Position numbers and translations under genes: made by a program
Shown here: positions 44,029 to 56,785 of the stretch, in pieces
Numbering within the stretch: the stretch's first letter is position 1
Layout: every line of letters starts with the position of its first letter
Origin: Quercus robur
Lineage: Eukaryota; Streptophyta; Magnoliopsida; Fagales; Fagaceae
Length of the DNA: 64,000 nt
NCBI RefSeq assembly: GCF_932294415.1
Contig: NC_065538.1
Span: forward strand, 25,011,957 to 25,075,956
Direction of reading: 5' to 3'
The notes under the pieces: model-generated
What the model saw: only the letters and a program-made list of their open reading frames with translations
Databases searched by the model: none
What the model was told of the DNA's origin: nothing

Positions 44029-45130
44029 TGAAAGTTCAAATATGTATATAAAACACCCTTGAACGTTTAGACCCCAAAATACAAAATAACCAATTCAAGC
44101 TTTATGACAAACAACTAGTGTGCAGAAAATGAACATAAGCTATAAACAGAATTGGAAATCAATCTAAGCCAATTATAAATCACATCCACAGCAGAAAATA
44201 AAAGGCAAAGATAAAGGGAAGAGAGATGCAAACACAAGGACAACACACGATGTGTTATCGAAGAGGAAACCGAAGCCCTCGGCGTAAAACCTCTCCGCCG
44301 CCCTCCGAGCGGTCAATAATCCACTAGAAAATGTAGTTGGGATACATGAACAGCAATAGACCCTCCAGGCCTAATCTACCCGATGTACCTAAGCCCTCCA
44401 AGCTTCTTGCTCCAACGAGGTTGCGCCGAACCTTTTTCCTTTCTAGCTTACCGGATTCCGTTACTTGACCATAGCATCCGCCATCCTTGGCATCTTCCAA
44501 TACTTCCCAAAGCTCCAAAAACACTTAACACTCTAAATGGGTGTGGGCAGTGTTTGGATAGAAATCTCCTCTCAATAGGTCTGACAATGAGAGAGGGAAT
44601 GAGAAGAGACTACAAAGATTTCTCTCTAAGAATGAGTAGTTCTCTCTAATTAGGTGGGTGTTTTGAAGAAACCTCTCTTAGGGTTTTTCTTTTTGAATGG
44701 CCACTCATATTTTGTGGGAATGAGGGGTATTTATACTGGTGTGAGAATGGAATGCGATGAGTTAGATTTTCCAAAACAGGGTTAGCTGGCGACTTGACCT
44801 CGCGACTTGACTGAGTCGCGAGTTTAAGCCGCGAGCTAACTGAATGGTCAGTCTAGATTTTTGTCCTGTAGTGCTCCAGCTGGCATGACTGTTTAGCTCC
44901 CATGCATGCTCTGAACGTGTGCTGCTTCTGGCGGCTTGCAGCCGCAAGTCACCCGCGAGATCCAGCCGCGAGTCCCTGCTTCGCTGCACAGTCTTGAGCA
45001 TTTCTTCACACTCTCTCACACACTACCCTTACATGATTCCCACATATATATAGGGTTTCTAAGTGCTGTATTACAAGCAAATTTGTCACGGAATAAAGCC
45101 AACACATGGTTGATGAAATTCAACCTTACA
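44029..45130 (-). repeat. 3' LTR of the nested element
   Basis: Plus-strand ends TGAAAGTTCAAATATG and CAACCTTACA. Contains the CpG-rich GACTTGACCTCGCGACTTGA and GAGTCGCGAG repeats at 44786-44835. Confidence 0.9.
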
Positions 45131-48100
45131 ATCTCCCCCTTTGGCTATTCCGTGACAAAACACCCTAAAACAGACTCTAGACTTAAACGTGAGTTTGGGA
45201 ACAATGGCAAAACTCACTCACACTTAAATCTAGAAGCTGTGAAGCACTTGAATCATATGAACATAATACTCCTGAAACACAACAATACACCATGATCATT
45301 GTAAGCAGAAAATCGTGAAATGCATATGAAACAGGCAATATGTGATCAAGCAAAGATGAAGTTAAGAAACAAAACATGGCTTGATCAACCAAGAAATCAC
45401 TACAAGGTAGTGACCACAATGCTCATTCACACTTGGAATGAACACTAGGACATGCAAGCTAACAAGCTCAATGCAAGTCTCTTGCATGCCAAACACTCAA
45501 CCAATGCATAATACACTAAGTATATGCATCTAGGAACAATCCTACAAGGGCACAAGAGTGACAGTACATAAATCAAAATGCAAGACATTTAGATAGAAGT
45601 ACTGATTTCAACATAGCATAAAAGGCTGCATTAAGCAAGGTACAAACCATAAAGCCTACAGAATATGCATAAAAACATTAACCCTAAAAGCTTACAAAAG
45701 CACATGGGTACAAACCACAAAATACTGAATATAAACATAAACAATATAAACTAAAAGTGCTTAAAGTTTATCCCCTTCAAAGTGATGAGAAGCTGTGATG
45801 CACTTGGAGCATATATACTTGTAACCTGAAACACTTGCACGAAACACATTAGACCCTCAAGATAAAACAAGTAATAAAAGGACAAGTATAATGTAACAAG
45901 TAAATTGCGATCAAGTAAACATGATGTGAAACATGTGAACAACTTGATCATACACCAAAACAGTCATATAGAAATGACTACAATGATCACATAGCAAAGC
46001 AAATGATCATCTGAATAAGCATTCAATGGAGCACAATAGCATAGGGATATATGCATGTCCAAAACAAACACATGATGCGATGAGAACCACAAAGCATAAC
46101 TCAAAGCACCATAAAGCCAACAAGAAAACAAATAGAACAAAGTTTTCTTATTATCTCAATGTCTTCTCCCCCTTGGTATATGCATCTCCCCTATGGAATA
46201 ACTCTCCCCCTACAAATGTGCATAAGAAATAGAATTTCTCCCCCTAAGGATGTGCACAAGAGTCATATAGAAATGACAAAACACTCCGGTATACTCTCTA
46301 GAGTATACTCTCCCCCTTTTTGTCAGGAATAGACAAAGGGTCAAGGAGAAAAGAGGGCAAGAGATGAATGAACGAACAATGAAAATGATGCGTAAGGGGT
46401 ACAAGATGAATGAGAAAATGAAGCTCAAACCTAAGACAAAGTAAAATGCTACAGAGCATAAGGTAGACATGACAAGCTAGGATGAAGAAGCAAGGTCAAG
46501 ACCAATGCATGACAAAGGTAGCAAAGGTGTGTGCAAGAGGTGGCTAAGTGCAATGCATGCCCAATGTATGAAAAATGCACATGTGGGGCAAGGTGTGTTA
46601 AAAACATAACCAATGAACCAAACATGTTCCAAATGAGGAGACATGAGAAACCCCAAAGTTTGGTACTCATCGGAGTCCATACAAGCGAGAAAATATCTAA
46701 GAGGCATTTTATCAAACATCTAACATGCACACTATGAACAATAATGTGAAACAATGCATGAACATCATAAAATCCACCCTTAATACATGTTCTATTTGCC
46801 ATAAGGGGCCAACATCCAATGCAAATCAGCAAAAGAAACCAAACCCATGAAGAAATTTGACAAAAATTAAGTTTTCCCAACCCCTATAATAAAAATCCCA
46901 ACCAAGAGCACAAAACTCTCCAAAACATAATCTAAGGATCAAAATTAATGAAAAGAGTTTATAAATACCTTAGAAATGTTAATGGAATGAAAAATCATTC
47001 AAATTGGTTGAGTTTTGATGTAAAAATATTAAAAGAGGGGTTTTAGAGAGGATGGGAGAGGTTTAAAACAAGTTTCCCACAAAAAGCCCTTTAAAAAGCT
47101 GTTTCTGGGCAATTCGCAACTGGGCGAGTCACGAGGTTCAGTCGCGAAAATTTTCGCGAGTCGCGAGTGAGTCGCAAGCAAGCCGCGAGTGAGTCGTCAA
47201 AAGCTTATGGATGAACTCGCGACTGGGGTTTCGTGACTGGCGAGTCGCCAGCTAAGCCGCGAAAAACTCTGACACCTGTTTTTCAATACAAAACATGGTT
47301 AAACAATGAAAAACAAAGAAAACACCAAACATGAACACAAAGAGTGATAAAAATCACTTCCAAAAACATATAAAATGATCAAAAATCTTTTTGGATTGAA
47401 CCATATATGATTGAGCACACACACATCACATTTAGGCAAGTACGATCTAACAAATAAATAATACATTTATTGAACATTAGGCATGTGTGTTGTGTGTGTG
47501 TGTATCAAATGTGGAATAGTCCTTAGTCTAAAGTGAAGCTTCAATAATCAATTCAATCAAGTCATACACAACAAGTACTAAGTCAAGTGGTCTATCTCAA
47601 TTATAGAAATGAATATCTATGACCTCCCACAAGAAAATGATTACATAAGATTGAAGCTTTTCATTTGGCTTCTTATAATTTATATCATTTGATCATTTTG
47701 AATCAATACAACTCATTTTGAGCAATACATCTCATTTTTGAGATTGATGCCTGAAATTTTTGATATTTCAATTTGATGAACAAGCCTTTGGCTTTTGGGC
47801 ATCAAACATTTTCAATACAAGTCGCTTTCCCTTTTTCCTAGTCAAATACTAGTATATGCGACAGCTTTTGCAACTCATTATCTCTTTTCATTTTGAGATT
47901 TACATTTAGTGAGCTCTTTAAGCAATAAAAATAAAAGAGTGGGAAGAGATATAAGCACAAGTCTACGCAAGTATCAAAACCAACATGACTATTGACTAAT
48001 CATTCATGACAAGCTTGAAGATCGATTTACAACAATCACACAAAGATGTCAAGATTTTTCCCACAAAGATATAAGTGCAAAAATAACAAGCTAAGCTCGT

Positions 48101-48374
48101 AAATGCACAAAGCCATTTGTACAAAGGTACAAGGCCAAACTCACATGTGATATGTGCTCAAACATATACGATCAAACTTTTTGAATTTTTTACTTTTTAT
48201 GTGGTTTTGGATTTTTTACTCACATAAAACTGAAATATAAAAGTAAGATAAAAAACAAAACAATGCATACAAAAAAATGCAAGATGCACAAAATGCATGA
48301 AAATATGACATTTAATACATGAAGGGTCCTACAAAGATCGAAAGAATTAGATCAAGGACCAAAAGAGCAAAAGC
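45131..48374. other. Non-coding internal region of the nested element
   Basis: No protein recognised. Scattered CTCCCCCT tracts (45132, 46160, 46209, 46240, 46310). A cluster of GAGTCGCGAG/GAGTCGCAAG repeats at 47120-47275 resembles the LTR motif. Hydrophobic frames near 46450-46880 have no family resemblance. Confidence 0.6.
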
Positions 48375-49397
48375 TCAACCATAGGAACCCTTCCTCATCC
48401 AAACGGAACGATTGTTTGGAATGAGTGTCTCAAGAGAAGTGAGACGAGGGTTGGAAGAATGAGAACCGAAGATGCATATAGTCAAGGAGTTAAGAGCATT
48501 AAACATTTTCTTTAACAACATGCTATTTTCACTCAAAACCGGTTTACTCTTTTTAGCACAACTTCCAAAAAGATCAAGTTTTTCTTTTCTTTTGATTCTT
48601 TTAAAAACATGAAACTTAGAGCATTGAGGTCTTAGATGACCAAAGGCACCACAATGGTGACAAACAATGTGTTTAGGTCCACTAGGCTTTTTGGGAAGGG
48701 ATCTAGCAACATGGTTTTGTTCCCTCTTCAACTTATGACATTGAGGTCTTATATGACCAATCACACCGCAATGGTGGCAAGTTGGAACAAACTTAGATCC
48801 ATTCAAAACCTTAGGTTGAGACCTAAACAGAGGCTTAGGCTTAAGAGCCTTTCTCTCCACTTTTTGATTTCTTTTATGTGGAGGAATGTACACCGATTTG
48901 TCCTTTGAGGTAGAACACACAATAGACACAAAATCGGGTACCACAACATGATTGCAACATATATTTTCTTCCATTTTAGCAACAGGTTCAGCAATCAAAC
49001 ACTTGGCATGCATCTTAAGAGATTCATTTTCAGATTTAAGATCATCAACAAGTTTGTTAGACAAAACAAGTTTAGCATCCAAGTCCTTATTTAAACATTC
49101 AAACTCTTTCAGCTTTTCATGAGAAATTTCAGCAAGATTCTTATATTTCTCAACCAATTTGTTGGATTCATTGAGTTTAGCAATCAAATCATCATTTTCA
49201 CAAACTAACTTGCTCAAATTCTTTTGAAACTTCTTAGCTCCTTTCTTCAAGAGTTTGTCAATAACACCCATAGATTCAAGTAACATGTCATCACAATTAT
49301 GAGGATTAACACTCATAGAGGCATTTTCACAAACACGTGGCATGTTACATTCATCACCAACCAAATCATGCAAAGAGGCATACAAAGCACAATCCAT
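48375..49397 (-). CDS. Gag-type protein with two CCHC zinc knuckles (nested element)
   Basis: About 340 codons from the ATG at 49397 (MDCALYASLHDLVGDE). A long coiled-coil region of Leu/Lys/Glu heptads (LVCENDDLIAKLNESNKLVE and onward) is followed by a basic stretch and two knuckles, CHHCGVIGHIRPQC and CHHCGAFGHLRPQC, about 25 residues apart. The UBN2-type N-terminal gag domain is missing, so this is the C-terminal half of a Copia gag. The element could package RNA only if a helper supplies the rest. The open frame is undisturbed to its stop at 48375. Confidence 0.7.
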   Translation of the reverse strand: MDCALYASLHDLVGDECNMPRVCENASMSVNPHNCDDMLLESMGVIDKLLKKGAKKFQKNLSKLVCENDDLIAKLNESNKLVEKYKNLAEISHEKLKEFECLNKDLDAKLVLSNKLVDDLKSENESLKMHAKCLIAEPVAKMEENICCNHVVVPDFVSIVCSTSKDKSVYIPPHKRNQKVERKALKPKPLFRSQPKVLNGSKFVPTCHHCGVIGHIRPQCHKLKREQNHVARSLPKKPSGPKHIVCHHCGAFGHLRPQCSKFHVFKRIKRKEKLDLFGSCAKKSKPVLSENSMLLKKMFNALNSLTICIFGSHSSNPRLTSLETLIPNNRSVWMRKGSYG

Positions 49398-49461
49398 GGC
49401 AAATAGACACAAGGGGTCAAGGATCACACTTAGGTATTTAAACCACAACAAATGTACCCGC

Positions 49462-49473
49462 TCTGATACCAAT
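49462..49473 (-). promoter_or_regulatory. Primer-binding site of the nested element
   Basis: TGGTATCAGAGC on the minus strand one or two bases inside the right LTR; complementary to the 3' end of plant initiator tRNA-Met. Confidence 0.85.
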
Positions 49474-50575
49474 TGAAAGTTTAAATATGTGTATAAAACA
49501 CCCTTGAACGTTTAGACCCCCAAATACAAAATAACCAATTCAATCTTTATGACAAACAACTAGTGTGCGGAAAATGAACATAAGCTATAAACAGAATTGG
49601 AAATCAATCTAAGCCAATTATAAATCACATCCACAGCAGAAAATAAAAGGCAAAGATAAAGGGAAGAGAGATGCAAACACAAGGACAACACACGATGTGT
49701 TATCGAAGAGGAAACCGAAGCCCTCGGCGTAAAACCTCTCCGCCGCCCTCCGAGCAGTCAATAATCCACTAGAAAATGTAGTTGGGATACATGAACAGCA
49801 ATAGACCTTCCAAGCCTAATCTACCCGATGTACCTAAGCCCTCCAAGCTTCTTGCTCCAACGAGGTTGTGCCAAACCTTTTTCTTTTCTAGCTTACCGGA
49901 TTCCGCTACTTGACCATAGCATCCGCCATCCTTGGCATCTTCCAATGCTTCCCAAAACTCCAAAAACACTCAACACTCTAAATGGGTGTGGGCAGTGTTT
50001 GGATAGAAATCTCCTCTCAATAGGTCTGACAATGAGAGAGGGAATGAGAAGAGACTACAAAGATTTCTCTCTAAGAATGAGTAGCTCTCTCTAATTAGGT
50101 GGGTGTTTTAAAGAAACGTCTCTTAGGGTTTTTATTTCTGAATGGCCACTCATATTTTGTGGGAATGAGGGGTATTTGTACTGGTGTGAGAATGGAATGC
50201 GATGAGTAAGATTTTCCAAAACAGGGTTAGCTGGCGACTTGACCTCGCGACTTGACTGAGTTGCGAGTTCAAACCACGAGCTAACTGAATGGTTAGTTTG
50301 GATTTTTGTTCTGTAGTGCTCCAGCTGGCATGACTGTTCAGCTCCCATGCATGCTTTGCACGTATGCTGCTTCTAGTGGCTTGCAGCCGCAAGTCACCCG
50401 CGAGATCCAGCCACGAGTCCCTGCTTCACTGCACAGTCTTGAGCATTTCTTCACACTCTCTCACACACTACCCTTACATGATTCCCACCTATATACAGGG
50501 TTTTTAAGTGCTGTATTACAAGCAAATTTGTCACGGAATAAAGCCAACACATGGTTGATGAAATTTAACCTTACA
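49474..50575 (-). repeat. 5' LTR of the nested element
   Basis: 1,102 bp, matching 44029-45130 nearly throughout. On the minus strand this is the promoter-bearing LTR. Confidence 0.9.
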
Positions 50576-50580
50576 ACAAA

Positions 50581-52332
50581 CCAAAACCAAGGGCAGACTG
50601 CAAGTTAGCACAAAAACAAAATATAGAATCAAAATCTATATGATGCATGAACAAATTTAAATGTCATGATGCATGTTCTAATGCAGTGAATTAAGTTAAA
50701 AAGGTTCAAATTAACAAAATTGGCTTGCACATTAAGGTTTTTAACACAAAAATCCCAAAATATAGAAACGACTTGATCAATTTAAAAAAAATTCACGAAT
50801 TGATCATTACACATGATATAATAACAAAAATAATGACCAAATACATCAATATAAGCCAATTTGACAAAATCCCCAATTCGGATCAAATTCAAAACCCTAG
50901 AATTTCCAATTTCATCAAAAACCACAAAATTGATCAAATTAAAGTATAGGGAACATCAATATAACATCATGGCACAAAAACCCATTGATCAATTACACAA
51001 GAATAGGCTTGAATCATCAAAAACCCCAAAAAGTTTAAAGATGCCGAAAATACCCATGATAATGCATGAAATCAAGAAATAAACTTGAAAAAGAAGGGCA
51101 AAAGGGACTTACCGGCTTCTAAGGACAAAAACCTTACAAAAATCTTGAAGGAAAACGACAAAAATTGAATGGTGGAGCCAAGAGCCAACGCGGAGAGAGA
51201 GAAAAGAAAAGAACTATTTGAAAAGTAGGTTTGAAAAAGTCCAATTCTGCCTTTTTGAAAAACCTGATTCACGAGTTTCGATCGGTCGAAAATCAGCCTC
51301 GACCGGTCGAAACAGACAGAGACTCCCTCTCTTAAATTTTAAAAAATTTTAAAAATTTCGATCGGTCGAAAAACAGAATGGACTGATCGAATTAGGTAGA
51401 GGCTTACCATATTTTTGAGGAAAAACACAATTTTTGAAAAACAAGTTGATTTAACTCAAGGCATTGAAATTTAAGAACAAAAATGCATGAGTATGAGATG
51501 ATATGATTTTCCAAACAAGAATTTTAAGCCCAAAATTCCCAAAAACAAAATTTTGCATTCTCCACAAATTTTCAAGCAACAAATTTAGTTTGCACATAAT
51601 TCAAAGTGATTGCAAAAACTTGGTTGGTCAGACCATAAACACACACAATAACATGTACCATGTTTAGCAAAGAATAACTCGTGTAGTGTGTGCGACTAGC
51701 AAAAACTTGAGATACATGTGAGGTGATATGTGAATAGCAGTCAATCACAAAGTCTACAAAATTCATCACAAAGAATTTAAAAGAGACTATCACTTAAAGA
51801 GTTACATCATATAACTCCCACATCTCCTAAATCATAAGCTTGCAATCATGTAAGTTTCTTGTATTTATGCCTCATAATATACATTCCAATTTTAAGTTTT
51901 GTGAGTTTGGCATCAAGCCTAATAGTACACACCAATTAGATTTTAAGAATTAAGCACTTTTACCGAGGCTTCACCTTGTGTTCTTTTTGTGCATGTGCTA
52001 CACTTTCTCGAGCACAAAATCTTATGATATGCACTAAGGTGTTCATGATTGGCTAGTGAACAGTGGTGAGATGGTTATTTATGCCTTTCTCTAAAAGTTC
52101 AAGTCCAACATTTAAAAACATGTGACTTCAAGATTAAGACATAGTAATCAAAAACCATACACATCTTTCCCACACAACATGCACTACAAATCTTCAACTA
52201 GTAGAGTGCAATGAATAAGCTTATCAAAGCTAAACAAGGTACAAAAAAAATGTTATGTGAAAATAAATTGACCAACCTTGTTCTTCAAAAACCAAGAAGA
52301 ATAGTGCAAAAACAAAATGTGCTTCCTTTTCC

Positions 52333-52366
<34 letters not shown>

Positions 52367-52509
52367 AATAAAAATAAAAAACACCTAGAATGAAATGCAT
52401 GAATGTTATGCTATGCAAATCCTAGAGACAAAAAAAAAAAAAAACACAACCAAAGAACAATGGTCACAAAGGGTAGAGCAATATAGCACAAGGACCATGT
52501 CAGAAAGAC
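50581..52509. other. Non-coding internal region of the outer element
   Basis: AT-rich with no ORF of note. CGATCGGTCGA-type palindromes cluster at 51276-51395 and echo those in the LTRs. Poly(T) of about 24 at 52336-52359. Confidence 0.6.
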
Positions 52510-54374
52510 TCAGTTTGGTCGAGTCTTTTGCATCCAAAACTTTTTAGATGCACCATGAGCATTGGAGTTTTTATTCACTTGAGAATGGTTACCAACTCCA
52601 GGATTGGAATAAAGGTTTAAAGCCTTTACCAAATCACCAATAAGTACCATAGGATTAAGTGCTTGAGGCACAGGTACTTTTGGTTTGTTTGCTCTCTTTG
52701 CAGCTTGCAGCTTGTAGCAATTTGGTCGTATGTGTCCAGTCTTTCCATAAAAGTGACAAACCCATGCAGGTTTATCATGTGTCTTGTCCTTAGATAGGGT
52801 AGGCTTTTTAGGCTTCGATTCTTTCAGATCAACCCTAATCTTCCTAGATGATGAACCTTCTAAGGGTTTAGCAACCTCACTCACAGAGGGTTTGACAGTC
52901 TCACTCACTATCTCACTCACTGAAGGTTTAGAAGAAGAAGATGAAGGAACAAACTTAGTGGAATGGGGAGCGGACACACCGATGCTATCAACATAACCTA
53001 AACCAGTTTTGTCAGAAGATGACTTTTGAACACTCAGCATTTGATCAAGTTTAGAACTAGCAGATCTAGCAACAGATAAATCAAGTTCCAAAGATTTAAC
53101 TTTATCAAGCAAAAGCATGTTTTCAGTTTTCACATTGTTCAAAATATCATTAGCATCAAACAATTTAACAAGCAAATTTTTCTTTTCAAGCTCAAGAGAT
53201 TCAATTTTCTTTAGGCCAAGTTCAACATTCATAGCATCCTTTGCAACAACTTTGCAAAGTTTGTTATAGGCCTCTTGAAGATCTGCATCTTCAGAGAGTT
53301 CCACATCAGAAGGGTTCTCTTCAACAGATATGCTCTCATCAACTACAGCAGTAGCAGTGAAAGCAATGAAGTTTCCGTCATCATCACAATCGGACTCATG
53401 ATCAGAAACTTCATCATCACTAAGGGTTACAGCCATAGCCTTACCCATAGACTTCAAATAGGTTGGACATTCAGATTTCATGTGTCCATACCCTTGACAT
53501 CCAAAACATTGAGAGCCCAAAGAATTATTAGAAGATTGACCTACTCTTTCTCTAGGTTTATCATTGTTATTAACCTTAGTGGGATCATGCTTCCTAAAAT
53601 TTCTAGGTTCAGCAGTGTTTGTGCCTCTTGCTTTCTATTGTTATTCCTGAGAAAATTTCTAAAGTTCTTGGCAAGATAGGCAATCTCTGTAGCAGAGAGC
53701 TCATCATCAAATCCACCACTATCAACATCATCAACTGACTTAAGAGCCATTGATTTGGATTTGGTAGTTTTGGGTAGATCCAACTCATAGGATTGAAGAG
53801 ATCCTACAAGCTCATCAACAGGGATGGAGTCCACATCCTTGCTTTCAGTAATGGCAGTCACCTTGGGTCTAAAGTCTTTAGTCAAAGATCTAAGAATCTT
53901 CCTAACAATTTTAGGTTGATCATAGATTTCACCCAAGTTAAAAGCAGAATTAACAATATCATTCCGTTTAGCATAGAATTCATCAAAAGATTCATCATCA
54001 GACATCCTAATGCTTTCAAATTTAGAAGTCAATTGCTGCAATTTATTTATTTTGACAGCCTTTGTGCCTTCATGCACAGTTTGGAGGATATTCCAAGCAG
54101 TATGAGCAATCTCAACATTCGAGATTCTCTTAAATTCCTCCATAGAAACAGCGTTAAAAATCGCATTCATAGCCTTGCTATTAAACGAAGCTGTTTCTTT
54201 CTGAGAAGTTTCCCACTCACTAACAGGAGTAGTGGGCTTCTCCCATCCGTATTCAACGGAGTTCCACACCCTCTCATCAATGGATTTCAGGAAAGCTTTC
54301 ATCCTTACTTTCCAGTAAGCATAATTATTCCCATCAAAGTGAGGAGGAATAACTAGAGAGTGTCCGTGTTCCAT
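52510..54374 (-). pseudogene. Copia-type gag of the outer element (UBN2 plus zinc knuckles), frameshifted
   Basis: Starts MEHGHSLVIPPHFDGNNYAY at 54374, a standard plant Copia gag (DUF4219/UBN2) start. It continues through YWKVRMKAFLKS, AWNILQTVHEGT, KLQQLTSKFESIRM and DFRPKVTAITESKD. A one-base frameshift near 53630 separates this from the C-terminal part (53520-52510). That part has the knuckle CFGCQGYGHMKSEC, a coiled-coil region and a second knuckle CHFYGKTGHIRPNC in which the second Cys is Tyr. It ends in MQKTRPN with no protease following. The last residues before the stop resemble the tail of longer Copia polyproteins just before protease. Confidence 0.8.
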
Positions 54375-54898
54375 GACAACAGGGGTCAAGGATCAGCTCA
54401 GTGATCAAAGGATCAACAACACAAGAGCTACCCGCTCTGATACCACTTGACAGTTTTTAGACCCCTTAAACAATTGATTAAACCTAGGTAATTAGCCAAG
54501 TTGTTACTTAGTCCAATTAAACAAGTCTAGGTTATCACAATAATAAAGATCAAATCATGCAAAGCAGCGGAAAATAAATAACACAAGATATGATCACCCA
54601 GGAAACCAAACCGGTAAAAACCTAGAGAGTGTCCGTGTTCCATGACAACAGGGGTCAAGGATCAGCTCAGTGATCAAAGGATCAACAACACAAGAGCTAC
54701 CCGCTCTAATACCACTTGACAGTTTTTAGACCACTTAAACAATTGATTAAACCTAGGTAATTAGCCAAGTTGTTACTTAGTCCAATTAAACAAGTCTAGG
54801 TTATCACAATAATAAAGATCAAATCATGCAAAGCAGCGGAAAATAAATAACACAAGATATGATCACCCAGGAAACCAAACCGGTAAAAACCTAGGGAG
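54355..54898. repeat. 269-bp tandem duplication across gag start, primer site and LTR edge
   Basis: AGAGTGTCCGTGTTCCATGA occurs at 54356 and 54625, period 269. Each copy holds the gag ATG region, leader, primer site and about 175 bp of LTR. The inner primer site reads TGGTATCAGAGC; the one beside the intact LTR reads TGGTATTAGAGC. The first copy stops at CGGTAAAAACCTAG, where the second starts. Confidence 0.9.
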
Positions 54899-55567
54899 GA
54901 TTTGACCTAGCTATCCTCAAAGTAAACTTGAATCCACTATCTTGAAAGAATCGAAGTTCATACAAAAGGACTTACAAGCACCCCCACTTGACTTCCTAAT
55001 GCTACCAACCAGTAGAACTTACTGACACGACCACGTGCAAGTTCCGAATCCACGGACTCCTTCTTTCTTGGATTCCCACCAGCTACAAGCACCCCCGCTT
55101 GTGTATTCTTTAAGCTTTAATAGCAGCAAACGAATTGATCATCAAGGTGTAGAAAATATCTCCTCCTTGAAAACCCTAAGTTTGTGTAAAGGAAAGCTCC
55201 TCTAGATCTCACAAGAGATTTACACAAACCGCAATATAAGCAACACTAAAACGTTGCTAGGGTTTGCCTTTTATACTTAGGACAAATAAGAAACCATAAA
55301 AACGTTTTAAAACAAATAGGGCTGAGTTGGACAAATCTGCAGAAAAGCGATCTGCCCGAGCTTCGATCGGTCGAGCCTAAGCTTCGATCGATCGAGCCAG
55401 GCTGAAAGCCACAATGCTTCTTGCTTTAAACTCGATTCCAACTTTACATTGACATACAACTTTGAGCTAGCTTTAAACACTTCTAAACACATTGTTTTGA
55501 TCATGGTTTGCCAACAGTACAAATTAGAGTTCTAAATACATAAAATCCTAAACTTTAGAACCTAACA
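54717..55567 (-). repeat. 5' LTR of the outer Copia-like element
   Basis: 851 bp, same length as 41512-42362 and differing at few sites. TCGATCGGTCGA and TCGATCGATCGA lie near 55362-55398. Confidence 0.9.
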
Positions 55568-55647
55568 ACATCTTTTTCTTTTTTCTTTTTTGAGAAACCA
55601 GCCAAGAAGGCTACTTTAATTAAAAGAAGAAAAATCTAACAAATAAC

Positions 55648-56739
55648 TAGGGGTGTGCGTGGTTTAGTAAGCTTGGTTTTTTTTCAAATTTGTTACCGAA
55701 CTGATAAGGATCGGTTTTGTAATAATTAAAACTGATGCACATCGATTAAGGTCGGTTTTCTGACCTATAACGGTGCGGTTTGATCGGCTCGGTTTAATCG
55801 GTTTGGTCAGTTTGGTTTGAAACATTAACAATCTGTTTTTGTTTTTTTTTTATTTTAATAAAAAAAAATCTGTTCAACCTATAAAAAAAAAAACTATTCT
55901 ACAAAAACATCTCCGTGCCAAGTTTTCTTCAACCAAGGCTTTTTTAACAAAAGGAGAAGAAGGCAGACTTAACTTTTTTAACAAAAAGAGAAGAAGGAAG
56001 AGACACTGATAAGGATCAATAAATGACAAGCACAGATATTAGGTTTAAGAACAACTATGGACATTACATTCCAGTAAAATTTTGAAGAATACAGCACTGA
56101 GCTTGGTTGCAAAATCAGCCTTCATATTTAATTATAGTTGATCCCATGGATAACGATGCCTGCTGATTTATTTAATTATAGCTGAACCCATGGAAAATGA
56201 TGCCTGTAAAATCAGCCTTCATATTTAATTAAAGCTGTAACACATAACATATATCATATATGACATTTGTAATGAAATTCTCATATTATGCCAGATAAAT
56301 ATTGTGTAATCCAGTTTGTACACATAGACTTTATAGTTACATAAATTCCAGAATTTTCACACATTACACAATCATGACCAAATTTTCTTACTTACTAAAC
56401 CCACACCATCCTTTTCTATTCAAATATTCAACTTGGGTCTTTTGCAAATCTTTCACAATATTCCTTAAACTAATCCAACAATGACAAAAACCCATTTCTC
56501 AAATTTGCAACTTTTTACATAAACATGTCACATTTCACATCATAATCAAAATATTAACCACTAACTATAAATTTCCCATATATCAAAACACCTTCAACAA
56601 AACGAGAGCTCAGAGGTGGCTTACCATTGGTTTACCGTGACTGGTGAGCGAGTGCCGTGCTGGTTGCTATAGAGGCTAGCCGAGCTGAGCGGCGACGGCG
56701 AGAGCTCATAGGCAAGGCGATGCGTCACAGTCAGGCGAG

Positions 56740-56785
<46 letters not shown>

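Larger units (their letters stand above)
44029..50575 (-). mobile_element. Nested gag-only LTR retrotransposon
   Basis: LTRs of 1,102 bp each at 44029-45130 and 49474-50575, TG...CA ends, exact duplication ACAAA at 44024-44028 and 50576-50580. On the minus strand TGGTATCAGAGC follows the right LTR and AAAGGGGGAGA precedes the left. The only coding region is a gag C-terminal part (49397-48375). It lies inside the outer Copia-like element and is therefore younger. The two LTRs differ by only a few percent by eye. Confidence 0.9.
41512..55567 (-). mobile_element. Gag-only Copia-like LTR retrotransposon (outer element)
   Basis: LTRs of equal length (851 bp) at 41512-42362 and 54717-55567, TG...CA ends, exact 5-bp duplication ACATC at 41507-41511 and 55568-55572. 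On the minus strand a primer site TGGTATCAGAGC (initiator tRNA-Met) follows the right LTR, and a purine tract AAAGGGGAAG precedes the left LTR. Internal genes are a Copia-type gag (54374-52510) and an ORF with the plant 'Transposase_32'-type domain (43978-42899). There is no protease, integrase, reverse transcriptase or RNase H. This fits the TR-GAG class of non-autonomous elements. Without the nested insertion it would be about 7.5 kb. Confidence 0.88.

Noticed and set aside
44324..45019. Short frames in the nested-element LTRs
   Set aside because: Present in both LTR copies without codon conservation; no known protein.
46449..46880. 143-codon hydrophobic minus-strand frame in the nested element
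   Set aside because: No family resemblance, sits in the non-coding internal region, Cys/Leu/His-rich composition typical of chance frames.
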